Shown here: positions 33,469 through 44,303 of the stretch, piece by piece
How positions within the stretch are numbered: position 1 is the stretch's first letter
Layout: the number at the start of each line of letters is the position of its first letter
Assembly: GCF_036884655.1 (NCBI RefSeq)
Contig: NC_088342.1
Coordinates: 35,406,001-35,470,000, forward strand
Reading direction: 5' to 3'
From: Musa acuminata AAA Group
Taxonomy: Eukaryota; Streptophyta; Magnoliopsida; Zingiberales; Musaceae
Length of the DNA: 64,000 nucleotides
Made by a program: the position numbers and the translations under genes
The notes under the pieces: generated by a model
The model's database searches: none
Told to the model about the DNA's origin: nothing
The model's input: the letters and a program-made list of their open reading frames with translations, nothing else

Positions 33469-34540
33469 TTACAAAGTGGAACCAAGTCTCATTTTCTCTA
33501 TATGATCATTGAATTTCAGAGGTGGCATGTCTTTAGTTAAAGGATCAGCAATCATCAATTCAGTGCTAATATGCTCAATGACCACTTTCTTTTCCTTTAT
33601 ACGTTCTCTTATGGCTAAATACTTAATGTCGATATGTTTACTTCGACTTCCACTTTTATTGTTTTTAGCCATAAAGACAACAGCTGAATTGTCACAGAAA
33701 ATTATTAATGGCTTAGAAATAGAATCCATGATTCTAAACCTAGAAATGAAACTCTTAATCCATACACCATGTGAAATAGCCTCAAACCAGGAGACAAACT
33801 CAGCTTCCATGGTAGAAGTAGCAATTAAGGTCTGCTTAGCGCTTCTCCAAGAAATAGCTCCACCGGCCATCATAAAAATATATCCTGATGTTGATTTACG
33901 AGAATCAACACAACCGGCGAAGTCTGAATCTGAGTAACCAATCACATCCAGATTGTTTGTATGTCTATATATAAGCATGTAATCTTTGGTTCCTTGTAGA
34001 TACCTCATCACTTTCTTTGTAGCTCTCCAGTGGTCCATACTTGGATTACTCTGATATTGACCTAGCATCCCCATAATAAATGCAATATCAGGTCTAGTAC
34101 AGACCTGAGCATACATAAGGCTTCCTACGACAGAAGCATATGGGATGTTTTTCATTGATTCCCTTTCAAAGTTGTTCTTTGGGCATTGGTTCAAATTGAA
34201 CCTATCACCTTTTACAATGGGAGCAACACTTGGTGAACAATCCTTCATCCGAAATTTTTCTAAAAGTTTATCAATATAGGTTTCTTGTGATAGACCTAAA
34301 ATGCCTCGAGGTCTATCTCTATGATCTTAATGCCAATGACATAAGATGCTTCACCCATATCCTTCATGTCGAAATTTTTAGAAAGGAATTGTTTCACCTC
34401 ATGCAGCAAACCCTTATCGTTGGTTGCAAGCAAAATATCATCTACGTATAAAATAAGGAAACATATTTTACTCCCACTAACTTTCTGGTATATGCATTGA
34501 TCCATGGGATTTTCAACAAATCCGAATGAATAAATCACTT
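33469..34540 (-). pseudogene. Pol 3' half (RT end and RNase H) of old minus-strand Copia
   Basis: RNase H block 33469-34248: IPYASVVGSLMYAQVCTRPD, GYSDSDFAGC, ATSTMEAEF, FCDNSAV and SGSRSKHIDIKYLAIRE. RT C-terminal block 34296-34538 with LYVDDILLATND in another frame. A frameshift near 34250-34300 and lost sequence near 34540-34576 (LNFIK*) break it. A Tork/TAR-like Copia is likely from the IPYASVVGSLMYA style; lineage not certain. Confidence 0.85.
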
Positions 34541-34576
34541 TATGAAATTTAAATTACCAGTGGCGGGAGGCTTGTT

Positions 34577-35626
34577 TTAAGCCGTATATAGACTTCCTAA
34601 GTTTGCAAACCAAGTGTTCACACTAGAGGAGAAACCTTCAGGTTGTTTCACATAAACCTCTTCCTTTAGATCTCCATTTAAAAATACCGTTTTCACATCC
34701 ATTTGTTGCAATTCAAGGTCAAAATGAGCAACTAATGCCAAAATTATACGTAGAGAATCTTTCTTAGATACAGGAGAAAACGTCTCCGTATAATCGATTC
34801 CCTCTTTTTGAGTAAATCCCTTTGCAACAAGTCTTGCCTTGTATCTCTCAATGTTACCTAACGAATCTTTCTTAGTTTTAAAGACCCATTTGCAACCAAT
34901 AGCCTTTGCTTCATTAGGCAACTCTACAAGATCCCAAACTCCATTGCTTATCATGGAATTCATCTCTTCTTTCATGGCATCATGCCACAACTTTGACTCT
35001 TTGCAACTCATGGCTTGTGAAAATGTTTCAGGATCATTTTTGGCTCCAATATTATAATTAGATTCTTGTAGATATACAACATAATCACTAGGAATTGCTG
35101 ATCTTTTATTTCTAGTAGATCTTCTTAATGTTGTACCAATGGTTCCTTGAGGAACTTGTGGTTCAACTAGTTGTTCAGAAGCTTGTTGTAATTCCTGAAC
35201 TGCTTGATCTATTAGAATACTATCAACAACTTGTGGAATTTCAATGATTGGTTGTTCAGCACTAGTTTGTACTTGAGGAGTGTTATGAACTATAACCAAT
35301 CTATCATTTGATGTGGAAGGTTGAGATTCTATATGATCATGTGCGGAAACTATGTTCTTGAAATGATCGCTCCCACTAATCACATCATCCTCAAGAAATT
35401 TAGCGTTTCTTAATTCCACAATCTAGTTGCGTGAGATGGACAATAGACTCTGTAACATTTGGACTTTTCGACATATCCAATGAAATACCCACTAACAGTC
35501 CTCGGGTCCAATTTCTTCTCTTGTGGATTATATATCCTGACTTCAGACGGACATCCCCAAATACGCATATGTCGCAAACTCGGTTAACAACCTTTCCATA
35601 GTTCAAATGGTGTCTTTTGGACAGCC
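34577..35626 (-). pseudogene. Integrase C-terminal to RT N-terminal part of old Copia
   Basis: 34577-35419 reads the hypervariable Gln-rich spacer and RT start ([61 protein letters not shown]). 35400-35654 gives a diverged integrase tail. It is cut at 35626 by the young Copia, whose TSD CAGCC lies at 35622-35626; reading resumes at 44229. Confidence 0.82.
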
Positions 35627-37119
35627 TGCTAGTCATAGGTGCCCAGCAAGCCAATCACGTGAGTGATGGCACGTGTGACTTGATACAGAATCTTTTTGCT
35701 TATTATATTTTGGCATATATCACTTTATAACTATTGCATAAATGCATATATATTGTGATGTCCTTGGATTTGTGCAATGGGAATCGGATCGTGATGAGAT
35801 CACGATAATGAGATCGATTCACCTTTAAACACATATCCTAAATAATCCCGGTCATAGGTTACTCGAGAGGGACATCGTGATAACCGGATAGACTGGTGTG
35901 CTGTATACCCGTCCATATGATGGATGCAGCTGGTCTCATAGCTGCTCGTGTAGGGACACTAGGGATACAGTACAGGTGCTCATTGGAGAATGAGTTCACT
36001 GATTGATCCGCTTACGGAATGCTGGATGGTTGATGATGCCTTATTGTCAGACAGCGATTCCATAGTCCTAGTGGTGTATCTGGTCCTTAGACTTGAGACA
36101 CCAAGGATGTCCTGTATGAGTGCTCCACTCTTTGATACCAGACTTATAGGTTTGACTGTTCTCAGATCTAGTACAGCTGGTCATTGGGAGTGGTAGTCGA
36201 CCTTACGAGGGCTATTGAGTGTCGACAGAGGATCATCCACTCTCGGCGTCATGAGAGGAATATCCTATGTGTTCTTGCTCAGACAAATCCCTGGCCAGGG
36301 TCATTCGGGTTGAGAGAGAAAGAGTTCTCCGGGAGAATCCGATTAGAGCGAGACTCGAGTAGAAACCGTATGGGTCTGACAGCACCATGCTCGATATACG
36401 GTCTCTAGGATATTAGATGGATGAGGGACTATAGGTACATGGTAACTGAGGACAGACAGGTCCAATGGATTGGATTCCCCTGTATCGTCTGGGGACTACG
36501 GCGTAGTGGCCTAGTACTTCCGTAGTCGATGAGTCGAGTGAATTATTACAGAGATAATAATTCACTAAGTTAGAAGGAGTTCTGACAGGTATGACTCACG
36601 GCCAGCTCGATATTGGGCCTAGAGGGTCACACACATATGGTAGGCATTGCGATGAGTAGAGGTTCGGATATGAGATATCCGACGGAGCCCTTGTCTTATT
36701 GGATGCAGATCCAATACCCACTAGGGAAAGGACCCATTAGGGTTTTGACACGGGATCTCTATAAATAGGAGGGATTCACAGCCTCATAGGCTAGAGTCTT
36801 TGCTTGCCCTTCCTATTCTCCTCTCCCTCTCCACCTCAGAGTAGGCCTGGAGTTTTGAGGAGCGTCGTCGCAACCCTGCTGTGTGGATCACCGCTAGAGA
36901 GGAGGACGCTTGACCTCCTTCACCCTCTCCTAAGGATCTGCAAGGAAACAGGGATATACGATCTCCCTAGGTAACACAATCTCTATACGCAGTTTTGTGT
37001 TTTGCGGATTTTGCGCACCAATCTTCGCACGACGACGAACATCTTTTTGGGAATCTGGGATTTTGTTTTTCTTGTTCTTCCGCTGCGCATATGATGTCGC
37101 CCCCTATGATTTCCCAACA
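35627..37119 (+). repeat. 5' LTR of young Copia
   Basis: TGCTAGTCATAGG ... TTTCCCAACA. TATA box CTATAAATAG at 36759-36768 followed by pyrimidine-rich sequence where transcription probably starts. No GC minisatellite or C-tract hairpin, so it is unrelated to the Sirevirus-type LTRs nearby. Confidence 0.93.
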
Positions 37120-37133
37120 GTGGTATCAGAGCC
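37120..37133 (+). promoter_or_regulatory. Primer-binding site of young Copia
   Basis: TGGTATCAGAGCC begins one base after the LTR end; initiator-Met tRNA complement. Confidence 0.9.
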
Positions 37134-38892
37134 AGGTTGTTCGTGCGAATGATTGTTTTTGAACTGCGTGTATTGTGTTTAGGAAGAATATTGACGTCAA
37201 AATCGTTGACGCAAAAGCGAGGAAGGGCAGCAACAGTTGCTGCCCTCGATCTGTATGCCTGCAGCCACCTGCAGCCGCAGCCGCAGTCGCAGCCAGGCAG
37301 CACAGCGCCGGCGCATGCGCAAGCGCTGTGCCTGCAGCAGCCGGCCGGCGGCCTGCTTGCAGCAGGCTTGCGGCCGGCGGGGCTGGCAGCGAGGGCTGAG
37401 GCACCGCAGGGCAGCGGCGCCTGTGGCCGCTGCTCCCACGGGCAAAAACCCCGTAAGGGGCGGCCGCCAGCGAGGCAGCACCGCCTGCGGGCGCTGCCTC
37501 GCCGGCAGAACTGCTCGCGGAGGCGGCGACGCCCGCAGGCGAGGGCAGCGCCCCGCCCCTCGCCGCACAGGCCGCCGCCGGCAGGGTGGCGGCGGCGGCA
37601 GCAGCAAAAAGGGGAAAGGGCATTAGGGTTTTCTGGGAAAAAGACAGTTTTGCCCCTCGGAATTTGAGAAATTCTAGTTTCTGTCTTTTGTCCAAATTAC
37701 GAAAATACCCTTAGGAATTGAGAAATTCCCTACATGTCCCTGATTTCAGAAAAATATTAATTAATTAAAAGGTTTAGTTGATTATTATTTTTATTATCTA
37801 GTAGTCCTACATGATGATGATTATTTATACATGTGATGTATGATGTGTGGACGGATGATCATGGACCGTGTGATGTGTGTACTTGTGATTATTATTATTG
37901 AGGTCTGCGAACCTCCATTATATTTCTCGTTTATTGTCGGGCCTGCGTGCCTATGATTAAGTTGTAATCACATGAGGAGGCGCAGCGGGAGCGTGGATGC
38001 GACAGCAGGACCCACGAGACGGACGATCGTGATGCATGGAGATGCATCAAGATGTCGACGAAACCGACGAGGACGAGATGGACGATCACAGGGCATGGAG
38101 ATGCACCGTTGCACACATAGATCTTGATGTGAGTGATTAGGCCTACTGGCTCGGGCCTAATCATATTAGGTTGTGGTCCATGATCATCTGATGTGATTGC
38201 TTATACACATACTAGATAAGTATATATATTTGCATGCGATGTAGATATATATTAAATATGTATATGTGTGACATGTCATATTAGGAGACCAAATTATAGA
38301 AACATCTCTCGATAATATTAAGTCGGTAAACGTGAGGCAATTAGATTGACCCACGTGGCCTTCCATCGTTATGAGTAGGAACCGAATCCCGGTGTAGGTT
38401 GAGTTGGTCGAGTCCCTCGAGACTCACCTATATCGCGATTCGCTATCTTGCTTACGACATAGAGATGTCACCGGTGACCTGAGGACATGGTATGCTTGGT
38501 CGAGTCCCTCGAGGGTATATCATCAAATCAGACTCATCTTGTAACGAAGGTGTTGACTTAACCGAGCATCATGGTTGGTCGAGTCCCTCGAGGCCATGGT
38601 GATTCGGAGGCCGAACAGGACGGGAATCACAAGAAGTTGTGATCGGTAAGAGTTGCCTACCTTTTAGGCTTAGTGTGATTGGTCGAGTCCCTCGAGGTTA
38701 CACTAAGACGCTGATTGGATCCTGATCCCCACTAGAAGTCTGCCGGAGATTTCCGTTTCACGTGCTGAGGGTGTCGCGTGACTCGTTAGTAAAATAGTGG
38801 GAGCATATTAAGATAGAAGTCCATATCTTGATAGTTTACTTCTTGCAAAATCTGCATGTTATTCATTTTTGCTACATCTTTATTTTCAGAAA
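37134..38892 (+). other. Long untranslated leader of young Copia
   Basis: About 1.76 kb between primer site and gag ATG. A strikingly GC-rich block (about 37230-37620) with CTGCAGC and GCGGC runs is embedded in otherwise AT-rich sequence; its Ala/Arg-rich frames differ between frames and look non-coding. From 38390 to 38710 there are four hairpins sharing one apical sequence (next entry). Leaders of this Copia type are expected to hold packaging, dimerisation and translation signals. Confidence 0.75.
38391..38707 (+). other. Array of four leader hairpins with a constant apical motif
   Basis: TTGGTCGAGTCCCTCGAG occurs exactly four times: 38404-38421, 38496-38513, 38575-38592, 38679-38696. Inside it TCGAG-TCC-CTCGA is a 5-bp hairpin. 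Each copy sits on its own flanking stem with different sequence: TAGGTTGAGT/ACTCACCTA; ATGGTATGC/GGTATATCAT (two G-U); CATCATGG/CCATGGTG (one G-U); CTTAGTGTGA/TTACACTAAG (one G-U). Different sequences that keep pairing around a fixed apex argue for a selected RNA structure. A Gag-binding or genome-dimerisation role is inference. Confidence 0.72.
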
Positions 38893-40617
38893 ATGTCGCT
38901 TTCAAATCCCTTACGTGGCATACTTGATGTCAACCGCCTCACTGGTCCAAATTATACGGATTGGCTCCGTAACTTGAGAATTGTTCTCACAGCGGAGAAA
39001 ATCGTGTACGTCCTTGATACAGTGATGCCTACGCCCGAAGAAGGGGCAAGCGAGGATGAGATCGCTCGCTACGTGAAGTACATTGATGACTCCACTCTTG
39101 CTCAGTGCTATATGTTGGGCTCTATGACTCCAGAGTTACAGAGACAACATGAAAAGATGGATGCCAGATCCATTCTCCTACATGTCCGTAAATTGTTTGA
39201 GGAACAGGGAAGGACTCAACGATATGAGATATCCAAGAGCCTTTTCCGCGCTAGGATGACTGAGGGGACACCGGTTCAGAACCATGTCCTAAAGATGATT
39301 GAGTGGATAGAGAAACTCACAGGTCTAGGAATGGTCCTAGAGGATAACTTGTGTGTGGACATTGTGCTTCAGTCCCTACCAGATTCCTTTTCACAGTTCA
39401 TAATGAATTTTAATATGAACAAGCTTGAGGTGACTCTCCCAGAGCTCCTCAATATGTTGAGGGAGGCAGAGAGTACTATTAAGAAAGAGAAGCCAGTTCT
39501 CTATACTGGTGAGACCAGAAAGAAAAGGAAAGCAGAAAGGTCCCTTAAGAAGGGAAAGGGCAAGGGCAAACAAGGTAAAGCAAAGGTTGCTAAGAAAGAC
39601 CCAACAAAGGACAAAGGTCAGTGCTTCCACTGTGGTAAAGATGGGCACTGGAAGAGAAACTGCAAAGAGTACCTTGCAGAAAGGGCGAAACAAAAGCTTG
39701 ATGAAGCTTCAGGTACATTCATGATCAGTCTCCATTTGTCAGACTCTTATGATAACACATGGGTATTAGATACCGGTAGTGCTTATCATATGTGCAATTC
39801 ATTGCAGGTTCTGGCAAGGCCTAGGAGACTAGAGAGAGGTGAGATGGACCTAAAGATGGGTAATGGAGCAAAAGTTGCTGTATTAGCTGTTGGCGAGGTC
39901 GCCCTACATCTGCCTAGTGGAGCTTTTATTGCATTAGATGCATGTTATTTTGTTCCTTCTATTATCAAAAACATTATTTCCATTTCATGTTTAACAGTTA
40001 GTGGATATAAATTTGTTTTTGAGAACAATGGTTGTTCGATATTATTAGATGATAAGATCATCACGAAAGGAACATTGCATAATGGTTTATTTATGTTAGA
40101 CATCACTCCACATATCATGAATGTAAATGTGTCTAAGAGGAAACGAGATGAGGTGAACAATGCATACCTGTGGCATTGTAGGCTAGGTCACATCCATGGA
40201 AGAAGGATTCAAAAGTTGCTAAATGATGGATATCTAGATCCATTCGACTATGTGTCATATGCAACTTGTGAGCCTTGCATTCGTGGAAAACTGACCAACT
40301 CTCCATTTAGTGGAACTGGAGAGAGAGCCACTGAGTTGTTGGAACTCATACATAGTGATGTATGTGGACCCATGTCAACTCATGCCATTGGAGGTTACTC
40401 CTACTTCATTACATTTACTGATGATTTCTCAAGGTATGGATATGTGTACTTAATGAAGTACAAGTCCGAGGCCTTTGAGAAATTCAGAGAGTATAAGAAT
40501 GAGGTGGAGAACCAGACTAGAAAGAGTATCAAAACTCTTCGATCAGATCGAGGAGGTGAGTACTTAAGTACAGAGTTTACTCACTTCCTCAAGGACCATG
40601 GGATATTATCCCAATGA
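38893..40617 (+). pseudogene. Gag-protease-integrase part of young Copia polyprotein, ended by premature TGA
   Basis: Start chosen at ATG 38893 ([11 protein letters not shown]); an in-frame ATG 24 bp upstream adds nothing recognisable. Gag domain residues about 10-200 ([15 protein letters not shown]); basic [10 protein letters not shown] stretch; CCHC knuckle [14 protein letters not shown] (39622-39663); protease DTG (39769-39777); pre-integrase HHCC (LWHCRLGH ... CEPCIRGK); integrase [17 protein letters not shown] and [11 protein letters not shown] at 40615-40617 stands just before PPYTPQLNGV, so the third catalytic residue (Glu in NGVSERRNR) lies past the stop, in the same frame. Confidence 0.9.
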
Positions 40618-42027
40618 ACACCTCCTTATACACCTCAGCTCAATGGTGTCTCTGAAAGGAGAAATCGTACATTATTAGATATGGTACGATCCATGATGAG
40701 TTTCGCTGACCTACCCATCTCATTCTGGGGATATGCCCTAGAAACCGCAGCTTACCTTCAGAACAGAGTTCCAACTAAGTCGGTAGTGTCTACGCCATAT
40801 GAGATATGGAAAGGGAAGAAGCCTGATCTTAAAGTTGTTAAGATTTGGGGCTGTTCTGCCCATGTTAAAAGACACAACCCCGATAAGTTAGAATCAAGGA
40901 CAGAGCGATGCAAATTTGTGGGATACCCCAAGGAAACTTGTGGGTATTATTTCTATCATCTCGAGGACCAAAAGGTCTTTGTAGCTAAGAGAGCAGTGTT
41001 CCTTGAGAAGGAACACATTCTTGGCGGAGACAGTGGGAGAATGATAGAGTTGAGCGAAGTTAGGGAACCAAGCTCAAGCACCACTCTACAGCCCGAGTCT
41101 GTTCAGGTACCTAATACACAAGTATCAACTTTACGCAGGTCTGATAGAGTATCCCATCCTCCTGAGAGATATGTGGGACATATTAGAGCAGAGGATGTAG
41201 AGGATATTGATCCTCAGACCTACGAGGAGGCTATTATGAGTATAGACTCCGGGAAGTGGAAAGAAGCCATGAATTCTGAGATGGATTCTATGTACTCCAA
41301 TAAGGTTTGGAACCTAGTTGATGCACCCGAAGGTATTGTACCCATCGGTTGCAAGTGGATCTTTAAGAAAAAGATCGGAGTAGATGGAAAGGTAGAGACC
41401 TATAAAGCAAGGCTAGTGGCTAAGGGGTATCGTCAAAGGCAAGGTGTTGACTACGACGAAACTTTCTCACCCGTAGCAATGCTAAAATCCATCAGAATTC
41501 TATTGGCTATTGCAGCACACTATGATTATGAGATCTGGCAGATGGATGTGAAAACCGCATTCCTCAACGGGAACCTGGAGGAGGAGGTGTATATGATGCA
41601 ACCTCAGGGATTCATGTCCAAGAACTGCCCAGATAAGGTGTGTAGGTTGCTTAGATCCATTTATGGACTAAAGCAAGCTTCCCGAAGTTGGAACATAAGA
41701 TTTGATGAGGCAATCAGATCTTATGACTTCGTTAAGAACGAAGATGAGCCTTGTGTATACAGAAAGGTAAGTGGGAGCGCTATTAGCTTTTTGGTGTTAT
41801 ATGTGGATGACATCCTCATCATTGGGAATGACATAGGAATGCTATCCACAGTAAAGACTTGGTTATCTAGACACTTCTCCATAAAGGACTTAGGGGAAGC
41901 ATCCTATATCCTGGGGATTAGAATCTATAGAGATAGATCCAAGAGGATGCTTGGCTTGTCCCAGTCCAGGTACATAGAAACCATTGTCAAAAGATTTGGC
42001 ATGGAAAATTCCAAAGGGCAAACATGA
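40618..42027 (+). pseudogene. Integrase end and reverse transcriptase of young Copia
   Basis: Same frame as the preceding part. Integrase tail FWGYALETAAYLQNRVPTKS, KIWGCSAHV; RT with [66 protein letters not shown] and the catalytic YVDD (41800-41811). It ends abruptly after RFGMENSKGQT; relatives have a few dozen more residues before RNase H, so a deletion plus frame change lies at about 42018-42027. Confidence 0.9.
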
Positions 42028-42770
42028 ATATGATACCTTATGCCTCAGCAATAGGGTCTATCATGTATGTCATGCTATGTACTAGGCCTGATATAGCGCA
42101 TGCTCTGAGTGTCACGAGCAAGTATCAGGCGGATCCAGGCTTGGAGCACTGGAAAGCAGTAAAGTGTATCCTTAAGTACTTGAGAAGGACTAAGGATCTT
42201 TTACTAGTATATGGAGGTAATAGCCTTAAGGTTGAAGGCTACACTGACTCAAGTTTTCAGTCTGATGTCGATGATAGCAAGTCGAATTCAGGGTATGTGT
42301 ACACCTTGAATGGAGGAGCAGTGTGCCGGAAGAGTTCCAAGCAAGATACTACTGCTGACTCGACCATAGAGGCGGAGTACATTGCTGCATCAGATGCAGC
42401 AAAGGAGGGAGTCTGGTTGAAGAAGTTCATCACAGATTTGGGAGTCGTGCCGGATAGTGAGGAGCCGATCTCCCTATATTGCGACAACAACGGGGCAATT
42501 GCTCAAGCGAAGGAACCTAGGTCTCATCAGAAATCTAAGCATGTTCTGAGGAGGTTCCACCTTATCAGAGAGATCGTGACCCGAGGAGATGTAGCAGTGG
42601 AAAGAGTTCCATCCGAAGATAACATTGCAGATCCACTGACAAAGCCGTTGTCTCAGATTGTCTTTGAGCGTCACAGGGGTCTGATGGGGATCAGACACAT
42701 AGGTGATTGGTTTTTGGTCAAGTGGGAGATTGCTAGTCATAGGTGCCCAGCAAGCCAATCACGTGAGTGA
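42024..42770 (+). pseudogene. RNase H of young Copia, out of frame with RT
   Basis: Overlaps the preceding frame by four bases. IPYASAIGSIMYVMLCTRPD, GYTDSSFQSD, DSTIEAEYIAASDAAKEGVW, YCDNNGAIAQAKEPRSHQKSKH, NIADPLTKPLS. The frame runs past the purine tract (GTCAAGTGGGAGAT, 42717-42730) into the LTR, stopping at 42768-42770. Confidence 0.88.
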
Positions 42771-44223
42771 TGGCACGTGTGACTTGATACAGAATCTTTT
42801 TGCTTATTATATTTTGGCATATATCACTTTATAACTATTGCATAAATGCATATATATTGTGATGTCCTTGGATTTGTGCAATGGGAATCGGATCGTGATG
42901 AGATCACGATAATGAGATCGATTCACCTTTAAACACATATCCTAAATAATCCCGGTCATAGGTTACTCGAGAGGGACATCGTGATAACCGGATAGACTGG
43001 TGTGCTGTATACCCGTCCATATGATGGATGCAGCTGGTCTCATAGCTGCTCGTGTAGGGACACTAGGGATACAGTACAGGTGCTCATTGGAGAATGAGTT
43101 CACTGATTGATCCGCTTACGGAATGCTGGATGGTTGATGATGCCTTATTGTCAGACAGCGATTCCATAGTCCTAGTGGTGTATCTGGTCCTTAGACTTGA
43201 GACACCAAGGATGTCCTGTATGAGTGCTCCACTCTTTGATACCAGACTTATAGGTTTGACTGTTCTCAGATCTAGTACAGCTGGTCATTGGGAGTGGTAG
43301 TCGACCTTACGAGGGCTATTGAGTGTCGACAGAGGATCATCCACTCTCGGCGTCATGAGAGGAATATCCTATGTGTTCTTGCTCAGACAAATCCCTGGCC
43401 AGGGTCATTCGGGTTGAGAGAGAAAGAGTTCTCCGGGAGAATCCGATTAGAGCGAGACTCGAGTAGAAACCGTATGGGTCTGACAGCACCATGCTCGATA
43501 TACGGTCTCTGGGATATTAGATGGATGAGGGACTATAGGTACATGGTAACTGAGGACAGACAGGTCCAATGGATTGGATTCCCCTGTATCGTCTGGGGAC
43601 TACGGCGTAGTGGCCTAGTACTTCCGTAGTCGATGAGTCGAGTGAATTATTACAGAGATAATAATTCACTAAGTTAGAAGGAGTTCTGACAGGTATGACT
43701 CACGGCCAGCTCGATATTGGGCCTAGAGGGTCACACACATATGGTAGGCATTGCGATGAGTAGAGGTTCGGATATGAGATATCCGACGGAGCCCTTGTCT
43801 TATTGGATGCAGATCCAATACCCACTAGGGAAAGGACCCATTAGGGTTTTGACACGGGATCTCTATAAATAGGAGGGATTCACAGCCTCATAGGCTAGAG
43901 TCTTTGCTTGCCCTTCCTATTCTCCTCTCCCTCTCCACCTCAGAGTAGGCTTGGAGTTTTGAGGAGCGTCGTCGCAACCCTGCTGTGTGGATCACCGCTA
44001 GAGAGGAGGACGCTTGACCTCCTTCACCCTCTCCTAAGGATCTGCAAGGAAACAGGGATATACGATCTCCCTAGGTAACACAATCTCTATACGCAGTTTT
44101 GTGTTTTGCGGATTTTGCGCACCAATCTTCGCACGACGACGAACATCTTTTTGGGAATCTGGGATTTTGTTTTTCTTGTTCTTCCGCTGCGCATATGATG
44201 TCGCCCCCTATGATTTCCCAACA
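42731..44223 (+). repeat. 3' LTR of young Copia
   Basis: Same length as the 5' LTR, with two substitutions seen. TATA copy at 43863-43872. Followed by the TSD CAGCC (44224-44228). Confidence 0.93.
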
Positions 44224-44228
44224 CAGCC

Positions 44229-44303
44229 TTGGTTGGAACTCGATTTAATATATACACAGTCGTCTTTAGTGCTTCAGTCCACAAGAACTTAGGAAGACTG
44301 AAG
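44229..44303 (-). pseudogene. Integrase fragment of old minus-strand Copia, resumed
   Basis: Minus-strand translation [24 protein letters not shown] joins directly onto the sequence at 35626 once the young Copia and its TSD copy are removed. It is interrupted again at 44304 by a family A LTR, so the remaining integrase, protease and gag should lie beyond the right edge of the window. Confidence 0.85.

Larger units (their letters stand above)
35627..44223 (+). mobile_element. Very young Copia LTR retrotransposon with long leader (Angela/Tork-like), defective pol
   Basis: 8597 bp. LTRs 35627-37119 and 42731-44223 are both 1493 bp. TSD CAGCC lies at 35622-35626 and 44224-44228, in an integrase gene that joins up perfectly across it. 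Order: LTR, primer site, 1.75-kb leader with a GC-rich block and four hairpins, gag-protease-integrase-RT-RNase H, purine tract, LTR. I see two LTR differences (36407 A versus 43511 G; 36847 C versus 43951 T). Despite that youth, the polyprotein carries a stop in integrase and a frame-shifting deletion between RT and RNase H. Long LTR and long leader resemble the Angela/BARE type (lineage is inference). Confidence 0.93.

Noticed and set aside
37137..37695. Long Ala/Arg/Gly-rich ORFs on both strands in the leader GC block
   Set aside because: High GC removes stop codons in all frames; no domain, and the frames are mutually overlapping.
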